Shown here: positions 8,278 to 16,663 of the stretch, piece after piece
Position numbering within the stretch: the first letter of the stretch is position 1
Layout: each line of letters opens with the position of its first letter
Assembly (NCBI GenBank): GCA_964511665.1
Contig: CAZEHA010000008.1
Span: 16,754 to 80,753 of the forward strand
DNA: 64,000 nucleotides
Direction: 5' to 3'
Source: JAGOEF01 sp964511665
GTDB lineage: Bacteria > Bacteroidota > Bacteroidia > Bacteroidales > ML635J-15
Made by a program: the position numbers and the translations under genes
Notes under the pieces: generated by a model
What the model was told of the DNA's origin: nothing
What the model saw: the letters and a program-made list of their open reading frames with translations, nothing else
Database searches by the model: none

Positions 8278-9270
8278 ATGGCAATATTAGCATTTCAGAA
8301 ACCCGACAAAGTCATAATGCTGGAATCAGACGATTTTCGCGGAAAGTTCGAATTTCGTCCTCTCGAACCCGGTTATGGCATCACAATTGGCAATTCACTA
8401 CGAAGAATACTGCTTTCTTCGCTCGAAGGCTTTGCTATTACTTCAATTAAAATTGAAGGAGTCGATCATGAGTTTACAAGCATCAAAGGTGTTATGGAAG
8501 ATGTTACCGAGATTGTTTTGCAACTGAAACAAATTCGGTTTAAACGCCAGATAGAAGACTTTACTCACGAAAAAGCAACCATCATTGTTAATGGTCAGGA
8601 TGAATTTAGGGCGGGCGATATCGGGAAATTCCTTACCGGATTCAAAATTCTCAACCCCGATTTGCTGATATGCAGGATGGAACAATCGGTAACCCTGAAA
8701 ATGGAAATTACCATTAACAAGGGTAGAGGTTATGTTACTCCTGATGAGAATAAACCGCTCGAAGATGAGATAGGTGTGATTCCTATCGGTTCTATTCATA
8801 CCCCTGTGGTGAATGTGAAATATCAGATCGAAAATATGAGGGTGGAGCAGAAAACCGATTACGAAAAACTGATTATCGACATCGAAACAGATGGTTCAAT
8901 ACACCCTAAAGAAGCGCTGAAAGAAGCCGCAACAATATTGATTTATCACTTCATGCTCTTCTCCGACGAAAAAATCACTATCGACGCCGATGAGAAAATG
9001 GAAAGTGAAGAGTTCGACGAAGAAGTATTGCATATGCGACAACTGCTAAAAACCAAACTCGTAGATCTCGACTTGTCGGTTCGCGCACTCAACTGCCTGA
9101 AAGCTGCCGAAGTGGAAACTCTGGGCGATTTGGTACAGTTCAACAAGAACGATTTACTGAAATTCAGGAACTTTGGTAAAAAATCGTTGACAGAACTGGA
9201 AAACCTGCTCGATAATATCAACCTGAATTTTGGGATGGAGATATCAAAATACAAACTCGATAAGGAATAA
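8278..9270 (+). CDS. rpoA: RNA polymerase alpha subunit
   Basis: RpoA dimerises to start RNA polymerase assembly; its C-terminal domain contacts promoter DNA and regulators. The 330-aa protein has the N-terminal assembly domain (about residues 1-230; motif LEPGYGITIGNSLRRILLSS), a linker, and the C-terminal helix-hairpin-helix domain (about 255-320; VRALNCLKAAEVETLGDLV). Length is normal. It lies between rpsD and rplQ, the standard order. Confidence 0.98.
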   Translation: MAILAFQKPDKVIMLESDDFRGKFEFRPLEPGYGITIGNSLRRILLSSLEGFAITSIKIEGVDHEFTSIKGVMEDVTEIVLQLKQIRFKRQIEDFTHEKATIIVNGQDEFRAGDIGKFLTGFKILNPDLLICRMEQSVTLKMEITINKGRGYVTPDENKPLEDEIGVIPIGSIHTPVVNVKYQIENMRVEQKTDYEKLIIDIETDGSIHPKEALKEAATILIYHFMLFSDEKITIDADEKMESEEFDEEVLHMRQLLKTKLVDLDLSVRALNCLKAAEVETLGDLVQFNKNDLLKFRNFGKKSLTELENLLDNINLNFGMEISKYKLDKE

Positions 9271-9282
9271 TTTTGAAAAGAG

Positions 9283-9840
9283 ATGAGACACAGGAAAAAT
9301 TTTAATCATTTAGGTCGTAAAAGTGCACATCGAAAAGCGATGTTGTCGAATATGGCTATTTCGTTGCTGATACATAAACGAATAAATACTACCGTAGCAA
9401 AAGCAAAGGCTCTTAGAACGTATGTAGAGCCCTTAATTACTCAGGCAAAAGAAGATAGTACACACAATCGTCGTGTAGTTTTCAGTGAGTTGCAGGACAA
9501 AAAAGCCGTTTCGGAATTGTTCCGCGAAATTATCGTAAAGGTTGGCGATCGTCCGGGTGGATATACCAGAATTTTGAGAACAGGAAAACGTATTGGCGAC
9601 AATGCCGAAATGTGCCTCATAGAATTGGTCGACTATAACGAAAATATGTTGGGAACAAAAACCACACAAAAGAAAACTGCTCGTCGTTCTCGTAAAAAAG
9701 CCGTTGGAGCTGTAGCTGAGCCTCAGGCGAAAGCGAAAACCGAGAAGCCGGTAGTCGAAGCAAAGCCAATAATTGAAGACAGCAAAATTGATGCTGCGCC
9801 CGAAGTTGAAAACAACAACGACGAAAAGGCTGCAGAATAA
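9283..9840 (+). CDS. rplQ: 50S ribosomal protein bL17 with long C-terminal tail
   Basis: bL17 lies near the peptide exit tunnel of the large subunit. Residues 1-120 are the conserved domain (MRHRKNFNHLGRKSAHRKAM; GGYTRILRTGKRIGDNAEMC). Residues from about 125 to 185 form a low-complexity Lys/Ala/Glu tail, so the protein is 185 aa against about 120-130 aa in E. coli. Such tails are common in Bacteroidetes. It is the last gene of the ribosomal cluster and an intrinsic terminator follows. Confidence 0.97.
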   Translation: MRHRKNFNHLGRKSAHRKAMLSNMAISLLIHKRINTTVAKAKALRTYVEPLITQAKEDSTHNRRVVFSELQDKKAVSELFREIIVKVGDRPGGYTRILRTGKRIGDNAEMCLIELVDYNENMLGTKTTQKKTARRSRKKAVGAVAEPQAKAKTEKPVVEAKPIIEDSKIDAAPEVENNNDEKAAE

Positions 9841-9856
9841 TTTTAGAATAAATTTT

Positions 9857-9889
9857 TAAAGAGAGGGCTTTGTCCCTCTTTTTTTTTAA
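9857..9889 (+). terminator. Intrinsic terminator of the ribosomal protein operon
   Basis: The sequence AGAGGG, a short CTTTGT loop, and CCCTCT form a stem that is extended by A/T pairs on the outside and followed directly by a run of ten T. It lies 17 nt after rplQ and before eno, so it most likely ends the long S10-spc-alpha transcript. Confidence 0.9.
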
Positions 9890-9914
9890 TTTTATAGCCT
9901 AAAATCAAATAACT

Positions 9915-11201
9915 ATGGGACAAATTGCAAACATTCACGCTCGACAAATTCTCGATTCGCGCGGTAATCCAACTATCGAGACCGAAGTATTCTCAACCAG
10001 TGGCGCCGTGGGAAGAGCGGCGGTGCCCAGTGGTGCCTCTACTGGGGTGCACGAAGCAGTTGAACTTCGCGATAACGTTGATTCGATGTACGGTGGTAAA
10101 AGTGTGCTGCAGGCCGTTCACAATGTCAACGAAACCATTAACGAAGCCTTGAACGGATACGAAGTTACCGACCAGCGGCTTGTTGATATGGTGATGCTAT
10201 CAATCGACGGAACCGAAAACAAATCGTCGTTGGGCGCCAATGCCATACTCAGCGTTTCGATGGCGGTTGCCACGGCTGCAGCACAGGAACACGGTCTGCC
10301 ATTGTATTCTTATTTGGGTGGCGTAAATGCCCATATGCTTCCCATACCCATGATGAATATTTTAAATGGAGGGCAGCATGCCGATAACCTTATCGACATA
10401 CAGGAATATATGATTATGCCGGTGGGTGCCGATACATTTGCACAAGCCTTGCAAATGGGCACCGAAGTTTTTCATAAGCTTAAGGCAGTTCTCAAGAAAA
10501 GTAAATTTGTTACCAATGTAGGCGATGAGGGAGGTTTTGCTCCTAATTTGAAATCGAATGAAGAAGCTATCGAATATGTGATTAAAGCTATCGAATTGGC
10601 CGGTTACAAACCGGGTGAAGATATTTTTATTGCATTAGACCCTGCTGCGTCCGAGTTTTTTAATAAAGACAAGGGCCTTTATATTTTCGAATCAGATGGT
10701 AGTAAACGCACACCGGCTGAAATGGTTGATTACTGGGTGAACTGGGTGAATAAGTATCCTTTAATCTCGATTGAAGACGGATTGGCTGAAGACGACTGGG
10801 AGGGATGGAAGCTGATGACCGAAAAACTCGGTGGCAAAATACAACTTGTGGGCGATGATTTGTTCGTTACTAATGTAAACCGACTGAAAAAAGGAATTGA
10901 AAACCAGATTGCCAACTCAATTCTAATTAAAGTGAATCAAATAGGTACACTTACCGAGACCATAAATGCCATTCAGTTGGCACAAACCAATGCATATACT
11001 ACTGTTATTAGCCATCGTTCGGGCGAAACCGAAGATACCTTTATTGCCGATTTAGCTGTAGCAATGAACACAGGTCTTATCAAGACAGGCTCTGCCAGCC
11101 GTTCCGACAGGATAGCCAAATACAATCAGTTGTTACGCATCGAAGAAAATCTTGGTGATGCTGCCAGTTATCTTGGAAGAGATTTTAAATTTCTGAAATA
11201 G
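9915..11201 (+). CDS. eno: Enolase (phosphopyruvate hydratase)
   Basis: Enolase interconverts 2-phosphoglycerate and phosphoenolpyruvate in glycolysis and gluconeogenesis. The 428-aa product has the N-terminal domain with ILDSRGNPTIETEV and PSGASTGVHEAVELRD, and the barrel domain with the metal and catalytic region (VGDEGGFAPN, ALDPAASEF, SIEDGLAEDDWEGW, VGDDLFVTN, then LIKVNQIGTLTET and SHRSGETEDTFIADLAV). Length is normal. A terminator sits just upstream, so it probably has its own promoter; only a weak match (TAATTTTA at 9887-9894) is visible. Confidence 0.98.
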   Translation: MGQIANIHARQILDSRGNPTIETEVFSTSGAVGRAAVPSGASTGVHEAVELRDNVDSMYGGKSVLQAVHNVNETINEALNGYEVTDQRLVDMVMLSIDGTENKSSLGANAILSVSMAVATAAAQEHGLPLYSYLGGVNAHMLPIPMMNILNGGQHADNLIDIQEYMIMPVGADTFAQALQMGTEVFHKLKAVLKKSKFVTNVGDEGGFAPNLKSNEEAIEYVIKAIELAGYKPGEDIFIALDPAASEFFNKDKGLYIFESDGSKRTPAEMVDYWVNWVNKYPLISIEDGLAEDDWEGWKLMTEKLGGKIQLVGDDLFVTNVNRLKKGIENQIANSILIKVNQIGTLTETINAIQLAQTNAYTTVISHRSGETEDTFIADLAVAMNTGLIKTGSASRSDRIAKYNQLLRIEENLGDAASYLGRDFKFLK

Positions 11202-11221
11202 TTAATACTATTCCCATTTCT

Positions 11222-11258
11222 AATGATGCCAAAATGACACCCTTATTTTGGCATTATT
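11222..11258. promoter_or_regulatory. Hairpin / inverted repeat between eno and groES
   Basis: A perfect 9-bp inverted repeat TGCCAAAAT - 9 nt - ATTTTGGCA can be extended to 14 bp with one G-T pair (arms 11222-11235 and 11245-11258). It lies 20 nt after the eno stop and 110 nt before groES. It could be the eno terminator (only a weak T run follows) or a groESL operator. Its 9-9-9 layout is that of a CIRCE element, but the bases do not match CIRCE. Confidence 0.6.
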
Positions 11259-11280
11259 GGTTTTATGAAAAGGAAAAAAT

Positions 11281-11330
11281 GACAGTTAAAACGCATTCCG
11301 TTCAAATGGCATAGTTTTCGACTGTTAAAA
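11281..11330 (+). repeat. Two 11-bp direct repeats upstream of groES
   Basis: GACAGTTAAAA at 11281-11291 and GACTGTTAAAA at 11320-11330 match at ten of eleven bases and are 39 bp apart. Between them, at 11312-11319, is TAGTTTTC, a one-mismatch match to the Bacteroidetes -7 element TAnnTTTG. The second copy would begin right at the end of this element. This suggests a regulated groESL promoter, but the regulator is unknown. Confidence 0.4.
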
Positions 11331-11368
11331 GCCGTAAAATAAAAAATAACCATTAAAACAATAAGACT

Positions 11369-11644
11369 ATGGCAAATTTAGGAAGACCCTTAGCAGGAAA
11401 AGTACTTGTGAAGCCCGAAGTTGCTGAACAAAAAACAGCATCAGGTATTATAATCCCCGATTCGGCAAAAGAAAAACCCCAACGTGGAAAAATCGTTGCC
11501 GTGGGCAAAGCAAAAAAAGATGAAGAAATGGAAGTGAAAGAAGGCGACATGGTGTTGTATGGCAAATACAGCGGAACAGAAATCAAAATCGATAACGAAG
11601 ACTATCTGATTTTGAATCAGAACGATATTTTATTAGTATTTTAA
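11369..11644 (+). CDS. groES: Co-chaperonin GroES (Hsp10)
   Basis: GroES forms the seven-membered lid that closes the GroEL folding chamber. The 91-aa product has the family features GRPLAGKVLVKPEVAEQKTA and the mobile-loop region SGIIIPDSAKEKPQRGKIVAVG, then the C-terminal strand with KYSGTEIKIDNEDYLILNQND. It is 23 nt upstream of groEL and forms an operon with it. The A-rich leader has no Shine-Dalgarno sequence. Confidence 0.97.
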   Translation: MANLGRPLAGKVLVKPEVAEQKTASGIIIPDSAKEKPQRGKIVAVGKAKKDEEMEVKEGDMVLYGKYSGTEIKIDNEDYLILNQNDILLVF

Positions 11645-11667
11645 TAACCTAAAAATCAAAAATAACA

Positions 11668-13401
11668 ATGGCAAAAGAATTGAAATTTAACCTCGAGTCG
11701 CGCGATGCACTAAAAAAAGGCGTGAATATCTTGGCTGACGCAGTAAAAGTTACTCTGGGTCCCAAAGGCAGAAATGTGGTTATCGAAAAAAAATACGGAG
11801 CTCCACAGGTAACCAAAGACGGTGTAACTGTGGCCAAAGAAGTGGAACTGAAAGATCCTTTCGAAAACATGGGTGCTCAGCTGGTGAAAGAAGTGGCCTC
11901 TAAAACCAACGATGATGCAGGCGATGGAACAACCACTGCTACGGTTTTGGCACAAGCTATTATCAACACAGGTTTAAAGAACGTTGCAGCAGGAGCCAAT
12001 CCGATGGATCTGAAACGCGGTATCGACAAAGCAGTACATGTGGCTATAGAAAACTTGCAGAAACAGTCGCGTTCAATCACCAAAAACGATATTATTTCGA
12101 AAGCTGAAGTTCTCTTCAAAGAACTGAAAGAAAAAAAGGCTGAAATTGCTTACGACGAACGAGCTAAAATTATCAGCGAGATTGTTGAAGTTGACGAAAT
12201 ATCTCAGGTGGGTTCCATCTCGGCCAACAACGAAAAAGAAATAGGTGTTACCATTTCATACGCCATGTCGAAAGCAGGTCACGAAGGTGTTATTACCATT
12301 GAAGAAGCCAAAGGTACCGACACCGTAGTTAAAGTAGTTGAAGGTATGCAATTCGACCGTGGATATATTTCGCCCTATTTTATTACCGATAGCGAAAAAA
12401 TGGAGGCGGTTCTCGATAATCCCTATATTTTGATTACCGATAAGAAGATATCTTCGATGAAAGACCTGATGCCTGTGCTTGAACCCGTGGCTCAGGAAGG
12501 TGCTTCTATGCTAATCGTATCAGAAGATGTTGAAGGAGAAGCCTTGGCTACTCTCGTGGTTAATCGTTTGCGCGGAACACTGAAGATTGCTGCTGTTAAA
12601 GCCCCGGGTTTTGGCGACAGAAGAAAAGAAATGCTTCAGGATATTGCAGTAATTACCAATGGGGAAGTGATTACCGAAGAGCGTGGATTGAAACTTGACC
12701 ATGCCACCCTGTTGCAGTTGGGTCGTGCAGGAAAAGTGGTTATCGACAAAGAAAACACTGTAATTATCAACGGTGAAGGCGATAAAAAACAAATAGAAGC
12801 CCGTGTAAATCAAATTAAAGCACAAATTGATGCTTCTACTTCTGACTACGATCGCGAAAAACTACAGGAACGCCTTGCCAAATTGGCAGGTGGAGTGGCA
12901 GTTATTAGTGTAGGTGCCGCCAGCGAAGTAGAAATGAAAGAGAAGAAAGACCGTTACGATGATGCACTTCATGCAACTCGCGCTGCTGTCGAAGAAGGTA
13001 TTGTTCCCGGTGGTGGAGTGGCATATGTACGCGCTATCGAAGCCTTGGCAAACCTTAAGGTTGAAAACGACGACGAAGAAACAGGTATTGCCATAGTACG
13101 TCGTGCTCTTGAGGAACCATTGCGTCAAATTGTAGAGAATGCAGGTATTGAAGGCTCAATAGTTGTTCAAAAAGTGAAGGAAGGCAAGGGCGATTTTGGC
13201 TTCAATGCTCGTAACGAAAAGTACGAAAACCTCTACAAATCTGGCGTTATCGATCCTACCAAAGTGTCGCGTGTTGCACTGATAAATGCCGCTTCTATTG
13301 CCGGTATGGTGCTTACCACCGAATGTGTAATTGCCGATATTCCCGAAGAAAACCCGGCTCCACAACCCGGAATGGGTGGCGGAATGCCCGGAATGATGTA
13401 A
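11668..13401 (+). CDS. groEL: Chaperonin GroEL (Hsp60) with internal insertion
   Basis: GroEL forms the double-ring ATP-driven folding chamber. The product is 577 aa, against about 541-548 aa for most homologues. The equatorial motifs (VTLGPKGRNVVIEK, NDDAGDGTTTATVLAQ), the apical domain (GMQFDRGYISPYF, VKAPGFGDRRKEML) and the C-terminal GGM tail are all standard. The extra length is a single insertion of about 34 residues, between the helix after IDKAV (residue 120) and the QVGSISANN strand (residue 180), inside the intermediate domain. It is charged and probably helical (for example LFKELKEKKAEIAYDERAKI). The reading frame is intact on both sides. This is the only GroEL in the window. Confidence 0.97.
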   Translation: MAKELKFNLESRDALKKGVNILADAVKVTLGPKGRNVVIEKKYGAPQVTKDGVTVAKEVELKDPFENMGAQLVKEVASKTNDDAGDGTTTATVLAQAIINTGLKNVAAGANPMDLKRGIDKAVHVAIENLQKQSRSITKNDIISKAEVLFKELKEKKAEIAYDERAKIISEIVEVDEISQVGSISANNEKEIGVTISYAMSKAGHEGVITIEEAKGTDTVVKVVEGMQFDRGYISPYFITDSEKMEAVLDNPYILITDKKISSMKDLMPVLEPVAQEGASMLIVSEDVEGEALATLVVNRLRGTLKIAAVKAPGFGDRRKEMLQDIAVITNGEVITEERGLKLDHATLLQLGRAGKVVIDKENTVIINGEGDKKQIEARVNQIKAQIDASTSDYDREKLQERLAKLAGGVAVISVGAASEVEMKEKKDRYDDALHATRAAVEEGIVPGGGVAYVRAIEALANLKVENDDEETGIAIVRRALEEPLRQIVENAGIEGSIVVQKVKEGKGDFGFNARNEKYENLYKSGVIDPTKVSRVALINAASIAGMVLTTECVIADIPEENPAPQPGMGGGMPGMM

Positions 13402-13416
13402 TAGGATAAGCATATA

Positions 13417-13452
13417 TAAAAAAAGCCGTTGCAATTGCAGCGGCTTTTTTTA
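13417..13452. terminator. Bidirectional intrinsic terminator
   Basis: An A run, the stem GCCGTTGCAA / TTGCAGCGGC (one G-T pair, AATT at the tip), and a run of seven T lie between the convergent genes groEL (+) and the yqeY-like gene (-). The flanking A and T runs let it end transcription from both sides. Confidence 0.9.
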
Positions 13453-13473
13453 ATGGTATAATTCACAGAATTG

Positions 13474-13920
13474 CTAACCAAGCATTCGTTTTACAATTTC
13501 CGAAATGGTTTTTCCATCGGCTTGTCCCGACATTTTTTTATTGGCCAAGCCCATCACCTTACCCATGTCTTTAATACCGTTTGCGCCTGTTTCAGTAATT
13601 ATTTCTGAAACAATAGCCTCGATTTGGGCGGGGCTTAATGCCTCGGGAAGGTATTCCGAAATAATGGCAGCCTCGGCAATTTCGGTTTCGTACAAATCGG
13701 GGCGGTTCTGTGTTTTATAAATTTCGGCTGTTTCTTTGCGCTGCTTAACCATTTTTTGAATTATTGCTAACGCTCTTTCATCGGTAAGGCTCGAATCGCC
13801 ACCTTCGGTGTTTACGAGTAAGAATGCCGACTTCACTGCTCTGAGCGCCGTGAGACGAATTTTGTCTTTGGCCAGCATGGCTTTTTTTATGTCTTCGTTA
13901 ATTTTTTCTGCAATGCTCAT
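13474..13920 (-). CDS. GatB/YqeY domain protein
   Basis: This 148-aa protein is a YqeY-type protein, related to the C-terminal tRNA-binding domain of the amidotransferase subunit GatB. Visible family features are the start MSIAEKINEDIKKAMLAKDK, IRLTALRAVKSA, and the C-terminal region MGKVMGLANKKMSGQADGKT with a final VKRML helix. The molecular role of stand-alone YqeY is not established. It is the last gene of the cell-division cluster, 12 nt after ftsZ, and the shared terminator lies behind it. Confidence 0.93.
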   Translation of the reverse strand: MSIAEKINEDIKKAMLAKDKIRLTALRAVKSAFLLVNTEGGDSSLTDERALAIIQKMVKQRKETAEIYKTQNRPDLYETEIAEAAIISEYLPEALSPAQIEAIVSEIITETGANGIKDMGKVMGLANKKMSGQADGKTISEIVKRMLG

Positions 13921-13932
13921 AGTTGTATAGTT

Positions 13933-15285
13933 TTATTTGTTTTCGTCATCAAAGTCGAACGATAGATTTTGGTTTTTTTGTATCCTTTTATAGGCCGGTT
14001 CGTTTTCGAGATTGTCGAGATACGACGAATCGTTCAGTTTGTTTAAATCTTTAACATGACCGAATGTTTCGGGGTTTTTGTTTATTCCCTCAATACTTTC
14101 TTCATCGGCTAAATCATCACCAAGTGGGGTTTGTGTTGCCGACGGAGAGTTAATAATAAACTCGATGGTACGTGCCGATTCTTCGTCGCTTTCTACCGTT
14201 TCGAAAAACAAATCATCCTCGTTTTCTTGTTCCTGATTAGGAATTGGTTGCGGTATGGCTTGGCCAAAGGGAACATGAATTGGGGCTTTCTGCTCATCTT
14301 CGTAAATACCCGGGAACGATTTAAAGCCGGTAGCGATAACAGTAACCCTTACGCTGTCGTCTAATTTTTCATCGAAACCGGTTCCCCAAATAATGTTTGA
14401 AGAAGAGCCAACTGCATTGGTAACGTAATTGGTTATAGCTCCGAATTCGCTCATTTTTATTTCGTGCTCGCCTGTGCCACTCATTATATTGAGCAAGATG
14501 TTTTTAGCCCCGCGGATATCGTTGTCTTTCAGCAACGGAGAATTCAACGCTTCCTTAATGGCTGTAATAGCCCTGTTTTCACCTTCCGATAAAGCGGAAC
14601 CCATAAGAGCAACGCCACTTTCTTTCATCACGGTGCGAACATCTTCGAAATCGACGTTTATATATCCATGCACGGTGATAATTTCGGCAATGCCTTTTGC
14701 CGCAGTTGCCAACACTTCGTCGGCCTTGCTGAAAGCTTCCGACATTTTAAAATCTTTAAATATCTCTTGCAGTCGTTCATTGTTTATTATCAATAGCGAA
14801 TCAACACTTTGTTCCATCTGCTTGATGCCTTCGATGGCCTGATTGATTCGTAATGGGCCTTCTACTTTAAAAGGAACCGACACAATTCCAACGGTTAAAA
14901 TGCCCCTTTCTTTGGCCGATTTTGCTATTACCGGTGCAGCACCTGTTCCTGTTCCTCCTCCCATACCTGCGGTAATGAATACCATTTTGGTGTTGTTGTC
15001 GAGTATGGTTTCGATTTCGTTGAGGCTTTCAATAGCAGCCTCTCTTCCGCGCTCAGGGTTGTTTCCGGCTCCCAAACCTTCGGTAAGCGATTTGCCGAGT
15101 TGAATCTTAGAGCCAACAGGGCTGCTCCTTAAGGCTTGAACATCGGTGTTGCAAATTACAAAATCCACATCACGGATGCCCAGTTTATACATTTGATTTA
15201 CAGCGTTTCCGCCGCCACCACCAACACCAATTACCTTAATAATTGACGTGGTTTGTTTTTCGATTCCAAAATCTATATCCAGCAT
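13933..15285 (-). CDS. ftsZ: Cell division GTPase FtsZ
   Basis: FtsZ is the tubulin-like GTPase that forms the Z ring. The 450-aa product has the nucleotide-binding GVGGGGGNAVNQM near residue 20 and the tubulin signature GMGGGTGTGAAP near 108-118, then the T7 loop and C-terminal domain to about residue 320. A long acidic linker follows, ending with a conserved C-terminal peptide (YLDNLENEPAYKRI), which normally binds FtsA and other partners. About 15 more residues come after it. It is downstream of ftsA in the dcw cluster. Confidence 0.98.
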   Translation of the reverse strand: MLDIDFGIEKQTTSIIKVIGVGGGGGNAVNQMYKLGIRDVDFVICNTDVQALRSSPVGSKIQLGKSLTEGLGAGNNPERGREAAIESLNEIETILDNNTKMVFITAGMGGGTGTGAAPVIAKSAKERGILTVGIVSVPFKVEGPLRINQAIEGIKQMEQSVDSLLIINNERLQEIFKDFKMSEAFSKADEVLATAAKGIAEIITVHGYINVDFEDVRTVMKESGVALMGSALSEGENRAITAIKEALNSPLLKDNDIRGAKNILLNIMSGTGEHEIKMSEFGAITNYVTNAVGSSSNIIWGTGFDEKLDDSVRVTVIATGFKSFPGIYEDEQKAPIHVPFGQAIPQPIPNQEQENEDDLFFETVESDEESARTIEFIINSPSATQTPLGDDLADEESIEGINKNPETFGHVKDLNKLNDSSYLDNLENEPAYKRIQKNQNLSFDFDDENK

Positions 15286-15308
15286 AGTTGTATTGTTTTA
15301 TTTCAGGC

Positions 15309-16655
15309 TTAGAGTTTATCTTCATCTTCATCAAAAAATTTCGACACCGAGTTTTTAAATTTATCCATTAAGCTGGGTCTCGAGGCAGCATTGTCTGATT
15401 TTTCTTTTTTACGGTTTTCTTTTGATTTTTGAGGAGTTTCATTATCATCATTTTCGATGGTTTTCGATAAATCATAATTCTTTTGCAAACTATTTTTTCC
15501 CGACTGCAATTCAAGACCCCTCATTATTAATCCAACACTGGTAGCAAATTGTGGTTGGTTTATTTCTTCAACTAACTCGGAACTCAGATATTCGTTCGGA
15601 TACCCAATTCTTACGTCGTAGCCACTGATGTGCGAAAACAGTTGCCTGATATTTTTCAACAAGGCACCACCACCACAAATGACCATGCCGGCACCGAGTT
15701 TTTTTGAAACGCCGGAAACTTCAATCTGAAATAAAACGGCGTGGATAATTTCCTCGACCCTTGCTTTAATAATCACCGATAAATCTTTTAGCGACATTTC
15801 TTTGGGTGGCCGACCTTTTAATCCCGGTATCGAAATGATTATTTCTTCCTGCGATTTATCGAATATAGCTGAACCATATTGTTTTTTCAATTCCTCGGCT
15901 TGTCGTTCGAGTATGTTGAAAGCTTGCTTAATGTCGGATGTTATAACATTGCCCCCCAAGGGTATTACAGCAGTATGCATTAGAACCCCATCGTGAAAAA
16001 TTGCTACATCGGTGGTTCCGCCTCCAATATCTACGAGCGCAACTCCAATTTCTTTTTCGTCGCCGGTAAGAACTGCTGCCGAAGATGCCAGAGGTTCTAG
16101 TACCAAGCCGTTAACCTTAAGACCCATGCGGTTAACACATTTTTTAATGTTCGACACCGAGGCAATTTGGGCTACCACAACATGGTAGTTGCCTTCGAGC
16201 TGGCGTCCCGACATACCTACAGGGTTTTTTATGCCAATCTCGTTGTCAACAATAAAGGTTTGAGGAATTACATGTAGAATTTCTTCTCCGGGGTCGAGTC
16301 CCAGTTCCAACACCTTGTTCTTTAGAAACTCTAAATCGGCATGGCCTATTTCGTGATCTATTGAAGGTAAGGCATAGGTGGTTCTCGACTTTGTGCTTCT
16401 GATGTGCTGCCCTGCAATGCCAACATACACTTCACTCATTTTAATTCCCGAAGCGTTTACAGCTGTGTCAACGGCTGCTTTTATCGACTCTATGGCCTCT
16501 TCAATGTTAAGAACGGCACCCCGCTTAATTCCTTTTGAGGGTACTGTACCAAAACCTAAAATTTCGAAAGTGTTTTCGCTGTTCTTGCGTCCGGCAATTG
16601 CCACAATTTTTGTGGTTCCGATATCGATGGCTGCAATAATTGATGAGTTTTCCAT
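15309..16655 (-). CDS. ftsA: Cell division protein FtsA
   Basis: FtsA is the actin-like protein that tethers FtsZ to the membrane. The start at ATG 16655 (MENSSIIAAIDIGTTKIVAI) gives 448 aa and leaves 8 nt after ftsQ; an in-frame start 21 nt upstream overlaps ftsQ. The ATPase fold shows the phosphate loops AAIDIGTTKIV and LVDIGGGTTDVAIF, and an adenosine motif GMVICGGGALL. The C-terminus (LMDKFKNSVSKFFDEDEDKL) resembles the amphipathic membrane-targeting helix after a charged linker. Confidence 0.97.
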   Translation of the reverse strand: MENSSIIAAIDIGTTKIVAIAGRKNSENTFEILGFGTVPSKGIKRGAVLNIEEAIESIKAAVDTAVNASGIKMSEVYVGIAGQHIRSTKSRTTYALPSIDHEIGHADLEFLKNKVLELGLDPGEEILHVIPQTFIVDNEIGIKNPVGMSGRQLEGNYHVVVAQIASVSNIKKCVNRMGLKVNGLVLEPLASSAAVLTGDEKEIGVALVDIGGGTTDVAIFHDGVLMHTAVIPLGGNVITSDIKQAFNILERQAEELKKQYGSAIFDKSQEEIIISIPGLKGRPPKEMSLKDLSVIIKARVEEIIHAVLFQIEVSGVSKKLGAGMVICGGGALLKNIRQLFSHISGYDVRIGYPNEYLSSELVEEINQPQFATSVGLIMRGLELQSGKNSLQKNYDLSKTIENDDNETPQKSKENRKKEKSDNAASRPSLMDKFKNSVSKFFDEDEDKL

Positions 16656-16663
16656 ATTTTGTT

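Noticed and set aside
11222..11258. CIRCE element (HrcA operator) upstream of groES
   Set aside because: The 9-9-9 layout fits but the arms do not match the conserved CIRCE bases TTAGCACTC / GAGTGCTAA.
13417..13452. Operator or attachment site between groEL and the yqeY-like gene
   Set aside because: The stem with A and T runs between convergent genes is better explained as a bidirectional terminator.
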